14,426 nucleotides of DNA from CAYVBN01 sp964538565 (GCA_964538565.1 CAZIGW010000125.1:1-14426); one strand, 5' to 3'; positions 1 to 7,674 are shown, numbered from the stretch's first letter. Program-made: numbers and translations. Notes: generated by a model not told the origin, from the sequence alone.

Positions 1-564
1 GATCGCCAGCACGACGACCGCGAACAGAAGCCCCACCGCGTTGCCGATCGCGATGAGGTTCCACCCGGCGGCGGTGGAGAGCACGTCATGGGTGAACTGC
101 GCGATCGACACCGGCGGCATCACCCCGAACAGCGATTCGTAGATCGCCTGGGCGGTGGCGAGCCACGCGAGGAAGATCAGCATCAGCAGCACCCCCATGG
201 CGGCGATCGAGCCGATGGACGGCGATTGCAGCACGTCGAAGGCGTGCTTCCACGAGAGCTCGAGGCCGTGCTCGCGCCGGCGGCTCAGTTCGTAGAGGCC
301 GATCGCCGCGAACGGGCCGACCAGGGCAAACCCGGCGGCGAGCGGGAACAACAGGGGCAACACGTTGTGCCCGAGTGCCGCCCCGCCCAGCATGAATCCG
401 ACGATCGGGTAGATCAGGCCGATGAAGATCGTGTGGCTCGGCATCGCCCAGAAGTCGACGATGCCGCGGACGAGGACCTCCTTGAGATCCGTGAGGGTGA
501 TCTTGCGGACGGCCGGAGGCGCCGGCCGCGCCGGTGCGCCGGCGATGACGTGCAAGCCTGCCAT
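1..564 (-). CDS. DUF2189 integral membrane protein, 3' end outside window
   Basis: This reading frame on the minus strand stays open for 188 codons and runs off the window, so the C-terminus is missing. The ATG at 564 has a good ribosome site (GGAGG at 570-574, five bases away). After a proline-rich cytoplasmic-looking N-terminus (residues 1-40), hydrophobic segments lie near 45-65, 68-92, 117-140 and 168-188. The stretch LFPLAAGFALVGPFAAIGLY (72-91), followed directly by ELSRR, is the hallmark of the DUF2189 / COG5473 family of predicted inner-membrane proteins; family members have no settled function. The gene is divergent from the msrQ-like gene, with about 250 bp between the two starts. 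The family call is from memory of the motif and is fairly secure. The function is unknown. Confidence 0.8.
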   Translation of the reverse strand, partial: MAGLHVIAGAPARPAPPAVRKITLTDLKEVLVRGIVDFWAMPSHTIFIGLIYPIVGFMLGGAALGHNVLPLLFPLAAGFALVGPFAAIGLYELSRRREHGLELSWKHAFDVLQSPSIGSIAAMGVLLMLIFLAWLATAQAIYESLFGVMPPVSIAQFTHDVLSTAAGWNLIAIGNAVGLLFAVVVLAI

Positions 565-818
565 GGTCGCCTCCAGGGCTGGTATCTCAGGAACGTGGCG
601 GCTCGCGCCGAGGGCCCGGCCGGCGTCGGCGGTCTCGCGCCGCGAACCGCCCCGCGAGTCTAGCGCCCGCGCCGGACACGGGCGTTCACGATCCCGCCAC
701 TGCGGGCGCGTGGAACATGGATCGGCGGCGCGGGGCGTGCCGCTCACGTGCGCTCACGCCCGTTCACGAGTTGCCACCGCCCCCTGTGCGGCATGCGGAG
801 TGCGTGGTACCGCAGGGC
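565..818. other. Divergent intergenic region, DUF2189 gene / msrQ-like gene
   Basis: About 250 bp separate the two divergent starts. An in-frame ATG at 717 would lengthen the msrQ-like protein by 34 residues, but the extra peptide is Arg/Pro-rich, has no ribosome site, and does not look like the family N-terminus. I see no clear promoter pair or hairpin here. Confidence 0.5.
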
Positions 819-1745
819 ATGGTTTCGAACAGGGTCTCCAGCCTCGAACTCTGGCGCGATCGGCGCGGACGGCTTTCGGCCCTGCGCCTCGTGACGCTCG
901 CGTGCGTTCTGTGGCCGGCGGTCCTGACCGGTTGGGACACCTGGTGGGACCAGCTCGGGGCCCGACCGATCAACTACCTGATCCACCGCAGCGGATTCTG
1001 GGCCATCGTATTCATCCTGGCCTCGCTGGCGGTGACCCCGCTGCGCCAGGTGGCGCGCTTCGGCGCGCTCGTCGACGTGCGCCGGATGATCGGCGTCGGC
1101 GCCTTCGCGTACGCGGCCGTCCATATCTCGCTCTACGTCGCAGACCAGATGTTCGATCTCGTCAAGGTGGCGAGCGAGATCGTGCTGCGCGTCTATCTGA
1201 CGATCGGGTTCGTGACGCTGCTCGGCGTCACCGCGCTGGCCGTGACCTCGAACGACACGATGGTGCGCCGCCTCGGCGGCCGGCGTTGGCGGCGCCTGCA
1301 CCAGATCATCTATCTGCTGGCGGTGCTCGCGCTCATTCATTTCTTTCAGCAGACGAAGTCGGATACCAGCGTTCCGATGCTGGCGGCGAGCCTGTTCGGC
1401 TGGATGATGGCCTACCGGCTGCTCGCCGCGCGCTGGACGAGCGGTGACGTTCCGGCCTGGGCGACGGCGCTGCTCACGGTGGCAGTCGCCGCGCTCACGT
1501 TCGCCGCCGAGGCGCTGTGGATCGCGTTCCAGTTCGGCGTGTCGCCGCTGGTGGTGTTGCAGGCCGCGTTCGATGTGGAAGCGGGCGTGCGGCCCGGCTG
1601 GATCGTGCTCGCGGCCGGACTGGCGGCGGTTGCGGTCGGGCTCGCCCGTTCGACGGCGTCGAAATGGCTTTCCGCGTGGCGCGAGCTTCGGCCGTCCGGC
1701 GATACCGGCCGCGGCGAGCCGGTGCGCCAGCAGGTGCGGCCGTGA
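819..1745 (+). CDS. MsrQ/YedZ-like ferric-reductase-type haem membrane protein with C-terminal extension
   Basis: The predicted product is a 308-residue polytopic inner-membrane protein of the ferric-reductase-like transmembrane family (MsrQ/YedZ, COG2717). In E. coli, MsrQ binds haem b and passes quinol electrons to the periplasmic methionine-sulfoxide reductase MsrP. Visible here are helices around residues 21-39, 58-75, 91-110, 124-143, 162-178 and 185-202. Histidines at 102, 161 and 174 stand where haem ligands are expected, and the 13-residue spacing of the last two matches E. coli MsrQ. MsrQ is normally about 200-210 residues. This protein adds roughly 100 residues with two more hydrophobic segments (about 213-240 and 260-277) and a charged tail. 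The ATG at 819 was preferred to the one at 717 because the protein then begins close to the first helix, though the ribosome site is weak. msrA follows 74 bp downstream. No msrP is in the window, so the electron acceptor is open. The name is family-level only. Confidence 0.75.
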   Translation: MVSNRVSSLELWRDRRGRLSALRLVTLACVLWPAVLTGWDTWWDQLGARPINYLIHRSGFWAIVFILASLAVTPLRQVARFGALVDVRRMIGVGAFAYAAVHISLYVADQMFDLVKVASEIVLRVYLTIGFVTLLGVTALAVTSNDTMVRRLGGRRWRRLHQIIYLLAVLALIHFFQQTKSDTSVPMLAASLFGWMMAYRLLAARWTSGDVPAWATALLTVAVAALTFAAEALWIAFQFGVSPLVVLQAAFDVEAGVRPGWIVLAAGLAAVAVGLARSTASKWLSAWRELRPSGDTGRGEPVRQQVRP

Positions 1746-1747
1746 CA

Positions 1748-1775
1748 TTGCGGTCGCGCCCTTTTTGACTATCTG
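1748..1775 (+). promoter_or_regulatory. Possible sigma-70 promoter of msrA-msrB
   Basis: TTGCGG (1748-1753), a 16-base spacer and TATCTG (1770-1775) form a plausible vegetative promoter just after the msrQ-like stop. It would leave a 5' leader of roughly 37 bases before msrA. A GGCGCC inverted pair (1779-1784 / 1793-1798) falls in that leader. This is pattern-matching only, and msrAB could equally be read through from the msrQ-like gene. Confidence 0.3.
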
Positions 1776-1819
1776 AAGGGCGCCGGCTGACGGGCGCCAG
1801 CGACACGAAGGAGCACCTC

Positions 1820-2557
1820 ATGGTCTTGGCAAGAGCACGCTCGGCAATCGGCGCCGCCGGCACTATCGTGGCGACGGCCTTTCTCGCCTTCGCGGCCCCC
1901 CTCGTGTTCGGTCCCTGCGGCGTGCGCGCGGCGGAATCCGCCGCGGTCGTGCCGCCGCCGGCGAACGATCTCACGGCGGGCGACTCGGTTCAGACGGCCG
2001 TGCTGGCCGGCGGCTGCTTCTGGGGCGTGCAGGCGGTCTTTCAACACGTGAAGGGGGTCGAGCAGGCGGTGTCGGGTTACGCCGGCGGCAGCAAGGAGAC
2101 CGCGCAGTACGAGACCGTGAGCAGCGGACGCACCGGCCACGCCGAATCCGTGCAGATCAGGTTCGACCCGCGGCAGATTTCCTACGGCAGGATCCTGCAG
2201 ATCTACTTCTCGGTGGCGCACGATCCGACCCAGCTCAACCGGCAGGGACCGGACGTCGGCACGCAGTATCGCTCGGCCATCTTCTACGCCGACGAGGCGC
2301 AGAAGCGCGTGGCGCAGGATTACATCACGCAGCTCGACAAGGCCGGCGCCTTCAAGAGGCCGATCGCCACCCGCCTCGAAAGCCTCGCGGGATTCTATCC
2401 GGCGGAGGCCTATCACCAGGACTACGCGACGCTCCACCCGTTCAATCCGTACATCGTGTACAACGACCGGCCCAAGGTGGAGAATTTGAAACGGCTCTTC
2501 CCCGAACTCTATCGCGAGACGCCGGTGCTGGTCACCGCGGCCAAATCGAACGGATGA
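1820..2557 (+). CDS. msrA: Peptide-methionine (S)-S-oxide reductase MsrA, predicted exported, one-Cys type
   Basis: MsrA reduces the S-epimer of methionine sulfoxide in proteins. The catalytic signature GGCFWG lies at residues 64-69 (Cys66 the nucleophile), followed by the family blocks GYAGG, GHAESVQIRFDP, DPTQLNRQGPDVGTQYRS and EAYHQDY, all in the right order. The protein is 245 residues, longer than a minimal MsrA because residues 1-38 form a typical Sec signal peptide: a basic start, a hydrophobic core 10-31, and a small-residue cleavage region VRAA. It is therefore probably periplasmic. The only other cysteine (Cys33) is inside the signal peptide, so the mature protein lacks the C-terminal resolving cysteines of E. 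coli-type MsrA. A Pro at -1 to Cys33 argues against a lipobox. The start is supported by AAGGAG at 1808-1813, six bases before the ATG. Its stop lies 14 bp before the preferred msrB start, so the two genes are almost certainly co-transcribed. Confidence 0.93.
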   Translation: MVLARARSAIGAAGTIVATAFLAFAAPLVFGPCGVRAAESAAVVPPPANDLTAGDSVQTAVLAGGCFWGVQAVFQHVKGVEQAVSGYAGGSKETAQYETVSSGRTGHAESVQIRFDPRQISYGRILQIYFSVAHDPTQLNRQGPDVGTQYRSAIFYADEAQKRVAQDYITQLDKAGAFKRPIATRLESLAGFYPAEAYHQDYATLHPFNPYIVYNDRPKVENLKRLFPELYRETPVLVTAAKSNG

Positions 2558-2571
2558 GCCGGGAGGCGAAC

Positions 2572-2988
2572 ATGGACGAGAAGACAGCCGGCAAGACCGA
2601 CAAGGTCGTGAAGGACGAGGCCGCGTGGCGCGCCGAGCTCACGCCGATGCAATATGCGGTGCTGCGGGAGAAGGCGACGGAGCGGCCGTTCTCGGGCGAA
2701 TACGAGAAGACGACGACGCCCGGCACCTATTGCTGCGCCGGGTGCGGACAGCCGCTGTTCGAATCCGACGCGAAGTTCGACGCCGGCTGCGGCTGGCCGA
2801 GCTTCACCCGGCCGGTCGACGAAACGAACGTCGTGGAGGAAAAGGACACGAGCCACGGCATGATCCGCACCGAGGTGCTGTGTGCCCGCTGCAGCGGCCA
2901 TCTCGGCCACGTGTTTCCCGACGGTCCGGGGCCGACCGGACTGCGCTACTGCATCAACTCCGCCGCCCTGAAGCTCGAGCCCAAGTAG
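2572..2988 (+). CDS. msrB: Peptide-methionine (R)-S-oxide reductase MsrB, zinc type
   Basis: MsrB reduces the R-epimer of methionine sulfoxide and complements MsrA. Counting from the ATG at 2572 (138 residues), zinc ligands are Cys55/Cys58 (CAGC) and Cys104/Cys107 (CARC). The catalytic cysteine is Cys127 in RYCINSAAL, and the resolving cysteine is Cys73 in GCGWPSF. The conserved SHGMIRTEV and HLGHVFPDGP blocks are also present. This is the complete two-cysteine, zinc-bearing form. No signal peptide is visible, so it is predicted cytoplasmic, unlike the MsrA next to it. An earlier ATG at 2554 overlaps the msrA stop (ATGA) but has no ribosome site. The one at 2572 has GGGAGG at 2561-2566, five bases away, and was preferred. 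Thioredoxin is the usual electron donor of the family. Confidence 0.94.
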   Translation: MDEKTAGKTDKVVKDEAAWRAELTPMQYAVLREKATERPFSGEYEKTTTPGTYCCAGCGQPLFESDAKFDAGCGWPSFTRPVDETNVVEEKDTSHGMIRTEVLCARCSGHLGHVFPDGPGPTGLRYCINSAALKLEPK

Positions 2989-3494
2989 GCGCCAATCGAC
3001 GCCGCTCCGCGTTCCATCGCCGGCCGCCGACGGGAAAATCCGCCCGCGCGATCATGACCATGGGGACGCCGGTCGCGATCTGTCGCTGGTACTTCGGGGG
3101 CATGCCCTGAAGATGCTCCGGCGCGCCACATCCGGGCGGTCGTCGGAACCAGGCCGGTGCGCGCGACCCGCTATGGCGGGGTCGACGCCGCCTCGACCAA
3201 CAGGCGTCGTCGCTGGATGGGCGAGGTGGAAGAGCCCGGCCGCGCCGCGCACTGGAGCGCAATCCGCAAAGGTGGAAGGCGGTTTTGCGCGAGATTGCGC
3301 TCTCATTCCCTGGCTTCGCGCATCATCTCACCGGCGAACCGATTCCACGTCGCCGGATCATGCGCCGGCCAGGATTGCTGAATTCCGTCCTGCGCACGGC
3401 GCGGCATCCCGCCCCGGAAGCGGCGGGCGTCACGCGCGCGACACAATGCGCTCCCACAAGCAACGAGGGATTTCTGCCCCCGGGAGATTGCTTC
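2989..3494. other. Intergenic region between msrB and the GST gene
   Basis: About 500 bp hold no credible gene. Open frames here have no family motif and no ribosome site. An in-frame extension of the GST frame back to 3285 reads through the palindromic repeat and is not protein-like. The only structure I see is the dispersed palindromic element at 3318-3365. No strong terminator for msrB is visible. Confidence 0.6.
3318..3365. repeat. Dispersed palindromic element, copy A
   Basis: The outer arms GCGCATCATC (3318-3327) and GATCATGCGC (3356-3365) are inverted with one mismatch. A perfect seven-base inner stem, CCGGCGA (3331-3337) with TCGCCGG (3350-3356), lies inside. The right half closely matches 12951-12975 (shared TCCACGTCG and CGGATCATGCGCC), and the left half aligns with one gap. 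It therefore belongs to the same repeat family as copy B. It sits about 130 bp upstream of the GST start. From memory, intergenic palindromes ending in GATCATGCGC are common in Rhizobiales genomes. Confidence 0.65.
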
Positions 3495-4106
3495 ATGGCG
3501 AATTTGACGCTTTACCACGCGGCACCCTCGCGTTCCTCGGTCGTGCTGTGGATGCTCGAGGAAATCGGCGAGCCCTATGATCTTCATCTGTTGAGCCTGA
3601 ACAATGGTGACAACCTCGAGCCGGAATACCTGGCGGTCAACCCGATGGGCAAGGTGCCGGCGCTCAGGCACCGCGAAACCGTCGTCACCGAAGTCGCGGC
3701 GATCTGCTGCTATCTGGCGGACGAGTTCCCCAGGGCCGGCCTCAACGTTCCGATCGGCGATTCGCGCTGCGGCCCCTATCTCAAGTGGATGTTCTTCGCG
3801 CCGAGCTGCCTGGAGCCGGCCATGATCGACCGCTCGCTCAAGCGGGAGGGAGGCCCGCGCCGCATGCTCGGATGGGGCGACTACGACACCGTCATGGACG
3901 TGATCGGCAAGGGGATCGCGGGACCGTATCTGCTGGGCGACCAGTTCACCGCTGCCGACGTCGTGCTCGGTTCCGGCCTGCGCTGGGGCATGATGTTCAA
4001 GCTCGTTCCGGAACGTCCGGACTTCGTCGCCTACGTGAAGCGGCTCGAGGAGCGGCCGGCTTTGAAACGCGCCACCGAGAAGGACACGCAGCTCGCGGCG
4101 GCGTAG
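3495..4106 (+). CDS. Glutathione S-transferase family protein
   Basis: The 203-residue product has the two-domain layout of soluble bacterial GSTs. The N-terminal thioredoxin-like domain (about 1-80) starts LTLYHAAPSRSSVVLWML and carries NPMGKVPAL at 49-57, with the cis-proline at 55. The all-helical C-terminal domain contains GPYLLGDQFTAADVVLGS (143-160), the helix-capping FTAAD block of the family. After the cis-proline the usual glutathione-contacting ES pair reads TEVAAI, with Val67 in place of Ser. From memory this variant occurs in a common alphaproteobacterial GST subgroup. The Ser/Arg-Ser cluster at 12-15 is the likely catalytic region. The ATG at 3495 was chosen because the protein then begins at the first beta strand and has GGGAG eight bases upstream. 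Substrate unknown. Position beside the methionine-sulfoxide repair genes hints at a detoxification or redox role, but this is only context. Confidence 0.88.
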   Translation: MANLTLYHAAPSRSSVVLWMLEEIGEPYDLHLLSLNNGDNLEPEYLAVNPMGKVPALRHRETVVTEVAAICCYLADEFPRAGLNVPIGDSRCGPYLKWMFFAPSCLEPAMIDRSLKREGGPRRMLGWGDYDTVMDVIGKGIAGPYLLGDQFTAADVVLGSGLRWGMMFKLVPERPDFVAYVKRLEERPALKRATEKDTQLAAA

Positions 4107-4110
4107 TCGG

Positions 4111-4130
4111 GCGGCGCTCTCGGGCGCCGC
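4111..4130 (+). terminator. Weak hairpin after the GST gene
   Basis: GCGGCGC (4111-4117) pairs with GCGCCGC (4124-4130) around a six-base loop, starting five bases past the GST stop codon. There is no run of T after it, so it would be at best a weak or Rho-assisted stop. Confidence 0.3.
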
Positions 4131-4149
4131 GCCGGCATGTGACGTCCGG

Positions 4150-4293
4150 GGACGGAGTCCAAAGCGGCATCTTCGCGGCCTCGAACGGGGCGACGTCGAT
4201 CGAGAAGCTGCCGTCGGCGACCCCCGTCACCCCGCCGGGCTTGAGCACACGCGCGGCCTCGCGCAGCGCCGCGTCGAAGCCGCGCCAGTGGTG
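4150..4293 (-). pseudogene. Remnant resembling a class I SAM-dependent methyltransferase
   Basis: On the minus strand, residues encoded at about 4293-4150 read HHWRGFDAALREAARVLKPGG and continue VTGVADGSFSID. The first string is the classic post-motif region of Methyltransf_11-type enzymes, in which a Phe/Asp-rich loop precedes LREAARVLKPGG. There is no glycine-rich SAM-binding motif I upstream, only about 80 bp before the uvrA stop codon, and no convincing continuation downstream. If real, it is a decayed fragment of a longer gene. The match is a motif judgement over about 30 residues and could be chance. Confidence 0.4.
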
Positions 4294-4375
4294 CGCGTTA
4301 GGGCTTCGTTTGCCGGGCGCAGCGCAGCACAGTGGGGGCTGCCGACCCGCATCCAACAGGCGAGGTGGGGTCGCG

Positions 4376-7300
4376 CTACTCCGCCGCTTCGGTGCGCGCC
4401 TTGCGCTTGGGCTCGCGCCGTTCCAGCACCGGCTTGAGGAACTGGCCGGTGTAACTGCGCTCGACCTTGACGATCTCCTCGGGCGGCCCCGAGGCGACGA
4501 TCTCGCCGCCGCCGTCGCCGCCTTCCGGGCCGAGGTCGATGATCCAGTCGGCCGTCTTGATGACCTCGAGATTGTGCTCGATGACGACGACCGTGTTGCC
4601 CTGTTCGACCAGCTCGTGCAGCACGTCGAGCAGCTTGGCGACGTCGTGGAAGTGCAGACCCGTGGTCGGCTCGTCCAGGATGTAGAGCGTGCGGCCGATT
4701 GCGCGCTTCGAGAGCTCCTTCGCGAGCTTGACGCGCTGCGCCTCGCCGCCCGAAAGCGTCGTCGCCTGCTGGCCGACGTGGATGTAGTCGAGGCCGACGC
4801 GGTGCAGCGTCTTGAGCGTGTCGCGCACGCGCGGCACCGCCTTGAAGAACTCCGCCGCTTCCTCGACCGTCATGTCGAGCACGTCGGCGATCGACTTGCC
4901 CTTGAACGTCACTTCGAGCGTTTCGCGGTTGTAGCGCTTGCCCTTGCAGACGTCGCAGGTGACGTAGACGTCGGGCAGGAAGTGCATCTCGATCTTGATG
5001 ACGCCGTCGCCCTGGCACGCTTCGCAGCGACCGCCCTTGACGTTGAACGAGAAACGGCCCGGCTCGTAGCCGCGCGCGCGCGACTCGGGCAGGCCGGCGA
5101 ACCATTCGCGGATCGGCGTGAAGGCGCCGGTGTAGGTCGCCGGGTTCGAGCGCGGCGTGCGGCCGATCGGCGACTGGTCGATGTCGATGACCTTGTCGAG
5201 GTGCTCGAGCCCCTCGATGGCGTCGAACGGGGCGGGGGCCTCGGAGGCGCCGTTGAGCTTGCGCGCCACCGCCTTGTAGAGCGTGTCGACGAGCAGCGTC
5301 GACTTGCCGCCGCCGGAGACGCCGGTGATGCAGGTGAAGAGGCCGAGCGGAATGTCCGCCGTGATGTTCTTGAGGTTGTTGCCGCGCGCGCCGACAAGGC
5401 GCAGCAGACGGCGCGGGTTGACGGCCCGGCGTTCCGGCACCGGAATGGTCAACTGGCCAGTGAGGTATTTGCCGGTCAGCGAATCCGGGTCCGCCATGAT
5501 CTCGGCAGGCGTGCCCTGCGAGACGATGCGACCGCCGTGCACGCCGGCGCCGGGGCCGACATCGACGACGTAGTCGGCGCAGCGGATCGCGTCCTCGTCG
5601 TGCTCGACCACGATGACGGTGTTGCCGAGGTCACGCAGCCGCTTGAGCGTTTCCAGCAGCCGCGCGTTGTCGCGCTGGTGCAGCCCGATCGACGGCTCGT
5701 CGAGCACGTAGAGCACGCCGGTCAGCCCCGAGCCGATCTGCGAGGCAAGCCGGATGCGCTGGCTCTCGCCGCCCGAGAGCGTGCCGGACGCGCGCGCCAG
5801 TGTCAGATATTCGAGCCCGACGTCGACCAGGAATTTCAGCCGCTCGCGGATCTCCTTGAGCACGCGGCCGGCGATCTCGTTCTGCTTCGGCGTGAGCCGC
5901 GCCGGCAGTTCGGAGAACCATTCGCCGGCGCGCTTGACGGACATCTCGGCCACTTCGCCGATGTGCAAACCGGCGATCTTCACGCACAGCGCCTCCGGCT
6001 TGAGCCGATGACCGCCGCAGGCGTGACACGGAATGTCCGTGAAGTATTTCGCGATCTCCTCGCGCGCCCATTCGGATTCGGTCTCGCGCCAGCGCCGTTC
6101 GAGATTGCGCACGACGCCCTCGAACGGCTTCCTGGTCTCGTAGGAGCGCAGCCCGTCGTCGTAGACGAAGCGGATCGTCTCCTCGCCGGAGCCGTAGAGG
6201 ATCGCGTCCTGCGCCTTTTTCGGCAAGTCCTTCCATTTCGTCTCGAGCGTGAACTTGTAGAACTTGGCGAGCGCCTCGAGCGTCTGCGTGTAGTAGGGCG
6301 AGGTCGAGCGCGCCCACGGGGCGATCGCGCCCTTGCGCAAGGTCAGCGTCTTGTCGGGAATCACCAGATCGGCGTCGATCTTCTGCTCGACGCCGAGGCC
6401 GCCGCATTCGGGACAGGCGCCGAACGGATTGTTGAACGAAAACAGCCGTGGCTCGATCTCGGGAATCGTGAAGCCCGACACCGGGCAGGCGAACTTCTCC
6501 GAGAACAGGATTCGCTCGGGCCCGCTCTGGTCGTGGATCTTGGCGACTTTGCCGGCGGAGCCGGCCTGCGTCTCGGCGAAGTCCTCGGAACTCGGGGCGG
6601 CTGCCTGCGGCTTGCGCGATCTTTTCGCGGGTTCCCGGCGCGTCGTGGAAGAGGTGACGAAAGAGGGCGGCGGGGCGGCAGCCCCGGGCTGCGGACCGGC
6701 CGGCGCATCCGCGAACTCGACGACCGCCAGCCCTTCGGCGAGCTTCAGCGCCTGCTCGAAGGAATCCGCCAGCCTTGTTGCGATGTCGGGCCGCACCACG
6801 ATGCGATCGACGACCACGTCGATGTCGTGCTTGAATTTCTTGTCGAGCGCCGGCGCGTCGGCGATCTCGTAGAATTTTCCGTCGATCTTGACCCGCTGGA
6901 AACCCTTCTTGAGGAACTCGGCGAGCTCCTTGCGGTACTCGCCCTTGCGGCCGCGCACGACCGGCGCCAGCAGATAGAGCCGCGTGCCCTCGGGCAGCGC
7001 CATGACGCGATCGACCATCTGCGACACGGTCTGGCTCTCGATCGGCAGCCCGGTCGCGGGCGAATAGGCGATGCCGACGCGCGCCCACAGCAGGCGCATG
7101 TAGTCGTAGATCTCGGTGACGGTGCCGACCGTCGAGCGCGGGTTGCGCGACGTGGTCTTCTGCTCGATCGAGATCGCGGGGGAGAGGCCGTCGATCTGGT
7201 CGACGTCCGGTTTCTGCATCATCTCGAGAAACTGGCGGGCGTAGGCCGAGAGGCTCTCGACATAGCGGCGCTGGCCTTCGGCGTAGATCGTGTCGAAGGC

Positions 7301-7462
7301 GAGCGAGGATTTTCCCGAGCCGGACAGGCCGGTGAAGACCACGAGCTTGTCGCGCGGGATCTCGATGTCGACGTTCTTGAGGTTGTGCTCGCGCGCCCCG
7401 CGAATCGCGATCACGCGCCCCTCGGGTCGGCGCGGACGGCTCTTGTCGAACAGGTCGTTCAT
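4376..7462 (-). CDS. uvrA: Excinuclease ABC subunit A (UvrA)
   Basis: UvrA is the damage-sensing ATPase of nucleotide excision repair; its dimer loads UvrB on lesions. The 1028-residue product has both ABC modules. First: Walker A GLSGSGKS at 45-52, signature LSGGESQR at 562-569, Walker B VLYVLDEP at 583-590. Second: Walker A GVSGGGKS at 714-721, signature LSGGEAQR at 903-910, Walker B LYILDEP at 926-932. The C-terminal zinc module is complete (Cys813, 816, 836, 839). The first one reads CPVSG at 326-330, so it has Cys326, Cys350 and Cys353 but Ser329 where E. coli has the fourth Cys. The protein is longer than the usual 940-975 residues, partly from a low-complexity Ala/Pro/Ser/Lys-rich insert at about 251-312 just before that module. 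The start is supported by homology to the family N-terminus; the ribosome site is weak (GGA about ten bases upstream). A LexA box lies 67 bp upstream. Confidence 0.98.
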   Translation of the reverse strand: MNDLFDKSRPRRPEGRVIAIRGAREHNLKNVDIEIPRDKLVVFTGLSGSGKSSLAFDTIYAEGQRRYVESLSAYARQFLEMMQKPDVDQIDGLSPAISIEQKTTSRNPRSTVGTVTEIYDYMRLLWARVGIAYSPATGLPIESQTVSQMVDRVMALPEGTRLYLLAPVVRGRKGEYRKELAEFLKKGFQRVKIDGKFYEIADAPALDKKFKHDIDVVVDRIVVRPDIATRLADSFEQALKLAEGLAVVEFADAPAGPQPGAAAPPPSFVTSSTTRREPAKRSRKPQAAAPSSEDFAETQAGSAGKVAKIHDQSGPERILFSEKFACPVSGFTIPEIEPRLFSFNNPFGACPECGGLGVEQKIDADLVIPDKTLTLRKGAIAPWARSTSPYYTQTLEALAKFYKFTLETKWKDLPKKAQDAILYGSGEETIRFVYDDGLRSYETRKPFEGVVRNLERRWRETESEWAREEIAKYFTDIPCHACGGHRLKPEALCVKIAGLHIGEVAEMSVKRAGEWFSELPARLTPKQNEIAGRVLKEIRERLKFLVDVGLEYLTLARASGTLSGGESQRIRLASQIGSGLTGVLYVLDEPSIGLHQRDNARLLETLKRLRDLGNTVIVVEHDEDAIRCADYVVDVGPGAGVHGGRIVSQGTPAEIMADPDSLTGKYLTGQLTIPVPERRAVNPRRLLRLVGARGNNLKNITADIPLGLFTCITGVSGGGKSTLLVDTLYKAVARKLNGASEAPAPFDAIEGLEHLDKVIDIDQSPIGRTPRSNPATYTGAFTPIREWFAGLPESRARGYEPGRFSFNVKGGRCEACQGDGVIKIEMHFLPDVYVTCDVCKGKRYNRETLEVTFKGKSIADVLDMTVEEAAEFFKAVPRVRDTLKTLHRVGLDYIHVGQQATTLSGGEAQRVKLAKELSKRAIGRTLYILDEPTTGLHFHDVAKLLDVLHELVEQGNTVVVIEHNLEVIKTADWIIDLGPEGGDGGGEIVASGPPEEIVKVERSYTGQFLKPVLERREPKRKARTEAAE

Positions 7463-7492
7463 TCTCGGGTTCCGGAGGCCGCTGGAGAATCA

Positions 7493-7505
7493 GGGGACGG
7501 TCCCC
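7493..7505. repeat. Short GC palindrome in the uvrA leader
   Basis: GGGGAC (7493-7498), one base, and GTCCCC (7500-7505) form a perfect inverted repeat between the LexA box and the uvrA start. It could be a protein site or chance. I cannot assign a function. Confidence 0.3.
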
Positions 7506-7529
7506 GGGCGCGAAAGGGGAGCCGCTTCG

Positions 7530-7544
7530 GAACGTAGTGAGAAC
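7530..7544 (-). promoter_or_regulatory. LexA (SOS) box upstream of uvrA
   Basis: GAAC-GTAGTGA-GAAC is an exact match to the alphaproteobacterial LexA operator GAAC-N7-GAAC (GTTC-N7-GTTC on the uvrA strand). It ends 67 bp upstream of the uvrA start and overlaps the predicted -10 hexamer, so bound LexA would block transcription. uvrA is a standard SOS gene, which supports the call. Confidence 0.8.
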
Positions 7545-7560
7545 GGCGCCGCTTTGCCAG
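7532..7560 (-). promoter_or_regulatory. Predicted uvrA promoter
   Basis: On the minus strand CTGGCA (7560-7555) and CTACGT (7537-7532) are separated by 17 bases, a plausible -35/-10 pair. The -10 lies wholly inside the LexA box. The hexamers are weak on their own; support comes from spacing and overlap with the operator. Confidence 0.4.
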
Positions 7561-7674
7561 CCCCCAGAGGGCGACGGAACAAACGGCGCGCCGATATCCC
7601 CAGCGGGGCCGGACCTCTGGGAGCCCAACGAAAGGCCGGCGTCAGGTCAGCCCGGATGTCCCTATGAACGGTGC

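Noticed and set aside
88..663. Plus-strand frame of 191 codons at the left edge
   Set aside because: Antisense to the DUF2189 membrane protein gene, which has a better ribosome site and a coherent helix pattern.
1779..1798. GGCGCC inverted pair between the msrQ-like gene and msrA as a terminator
   Set aside because: Only six bases, self-complementary, and followed by AGCGACACG with no T-run. Poor terminator.
3785..7537. A very long plus-strand open frame of about 1250 codons opposite uvrA
   Set aside because: It is the antisense shadow of uvrA in GC-rich DNA. Its translation is dominated by Arg, Asp, Leu and Val with no family motif, while the minus frame is an unmistakable UvrA.
5631..7628. 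A 665-codon minus-strand frame overlapping uvrA
   Set aside because: Out-of-frame shadow of uvrA, Arg/Ala-rich, no ribosome site, no motif.
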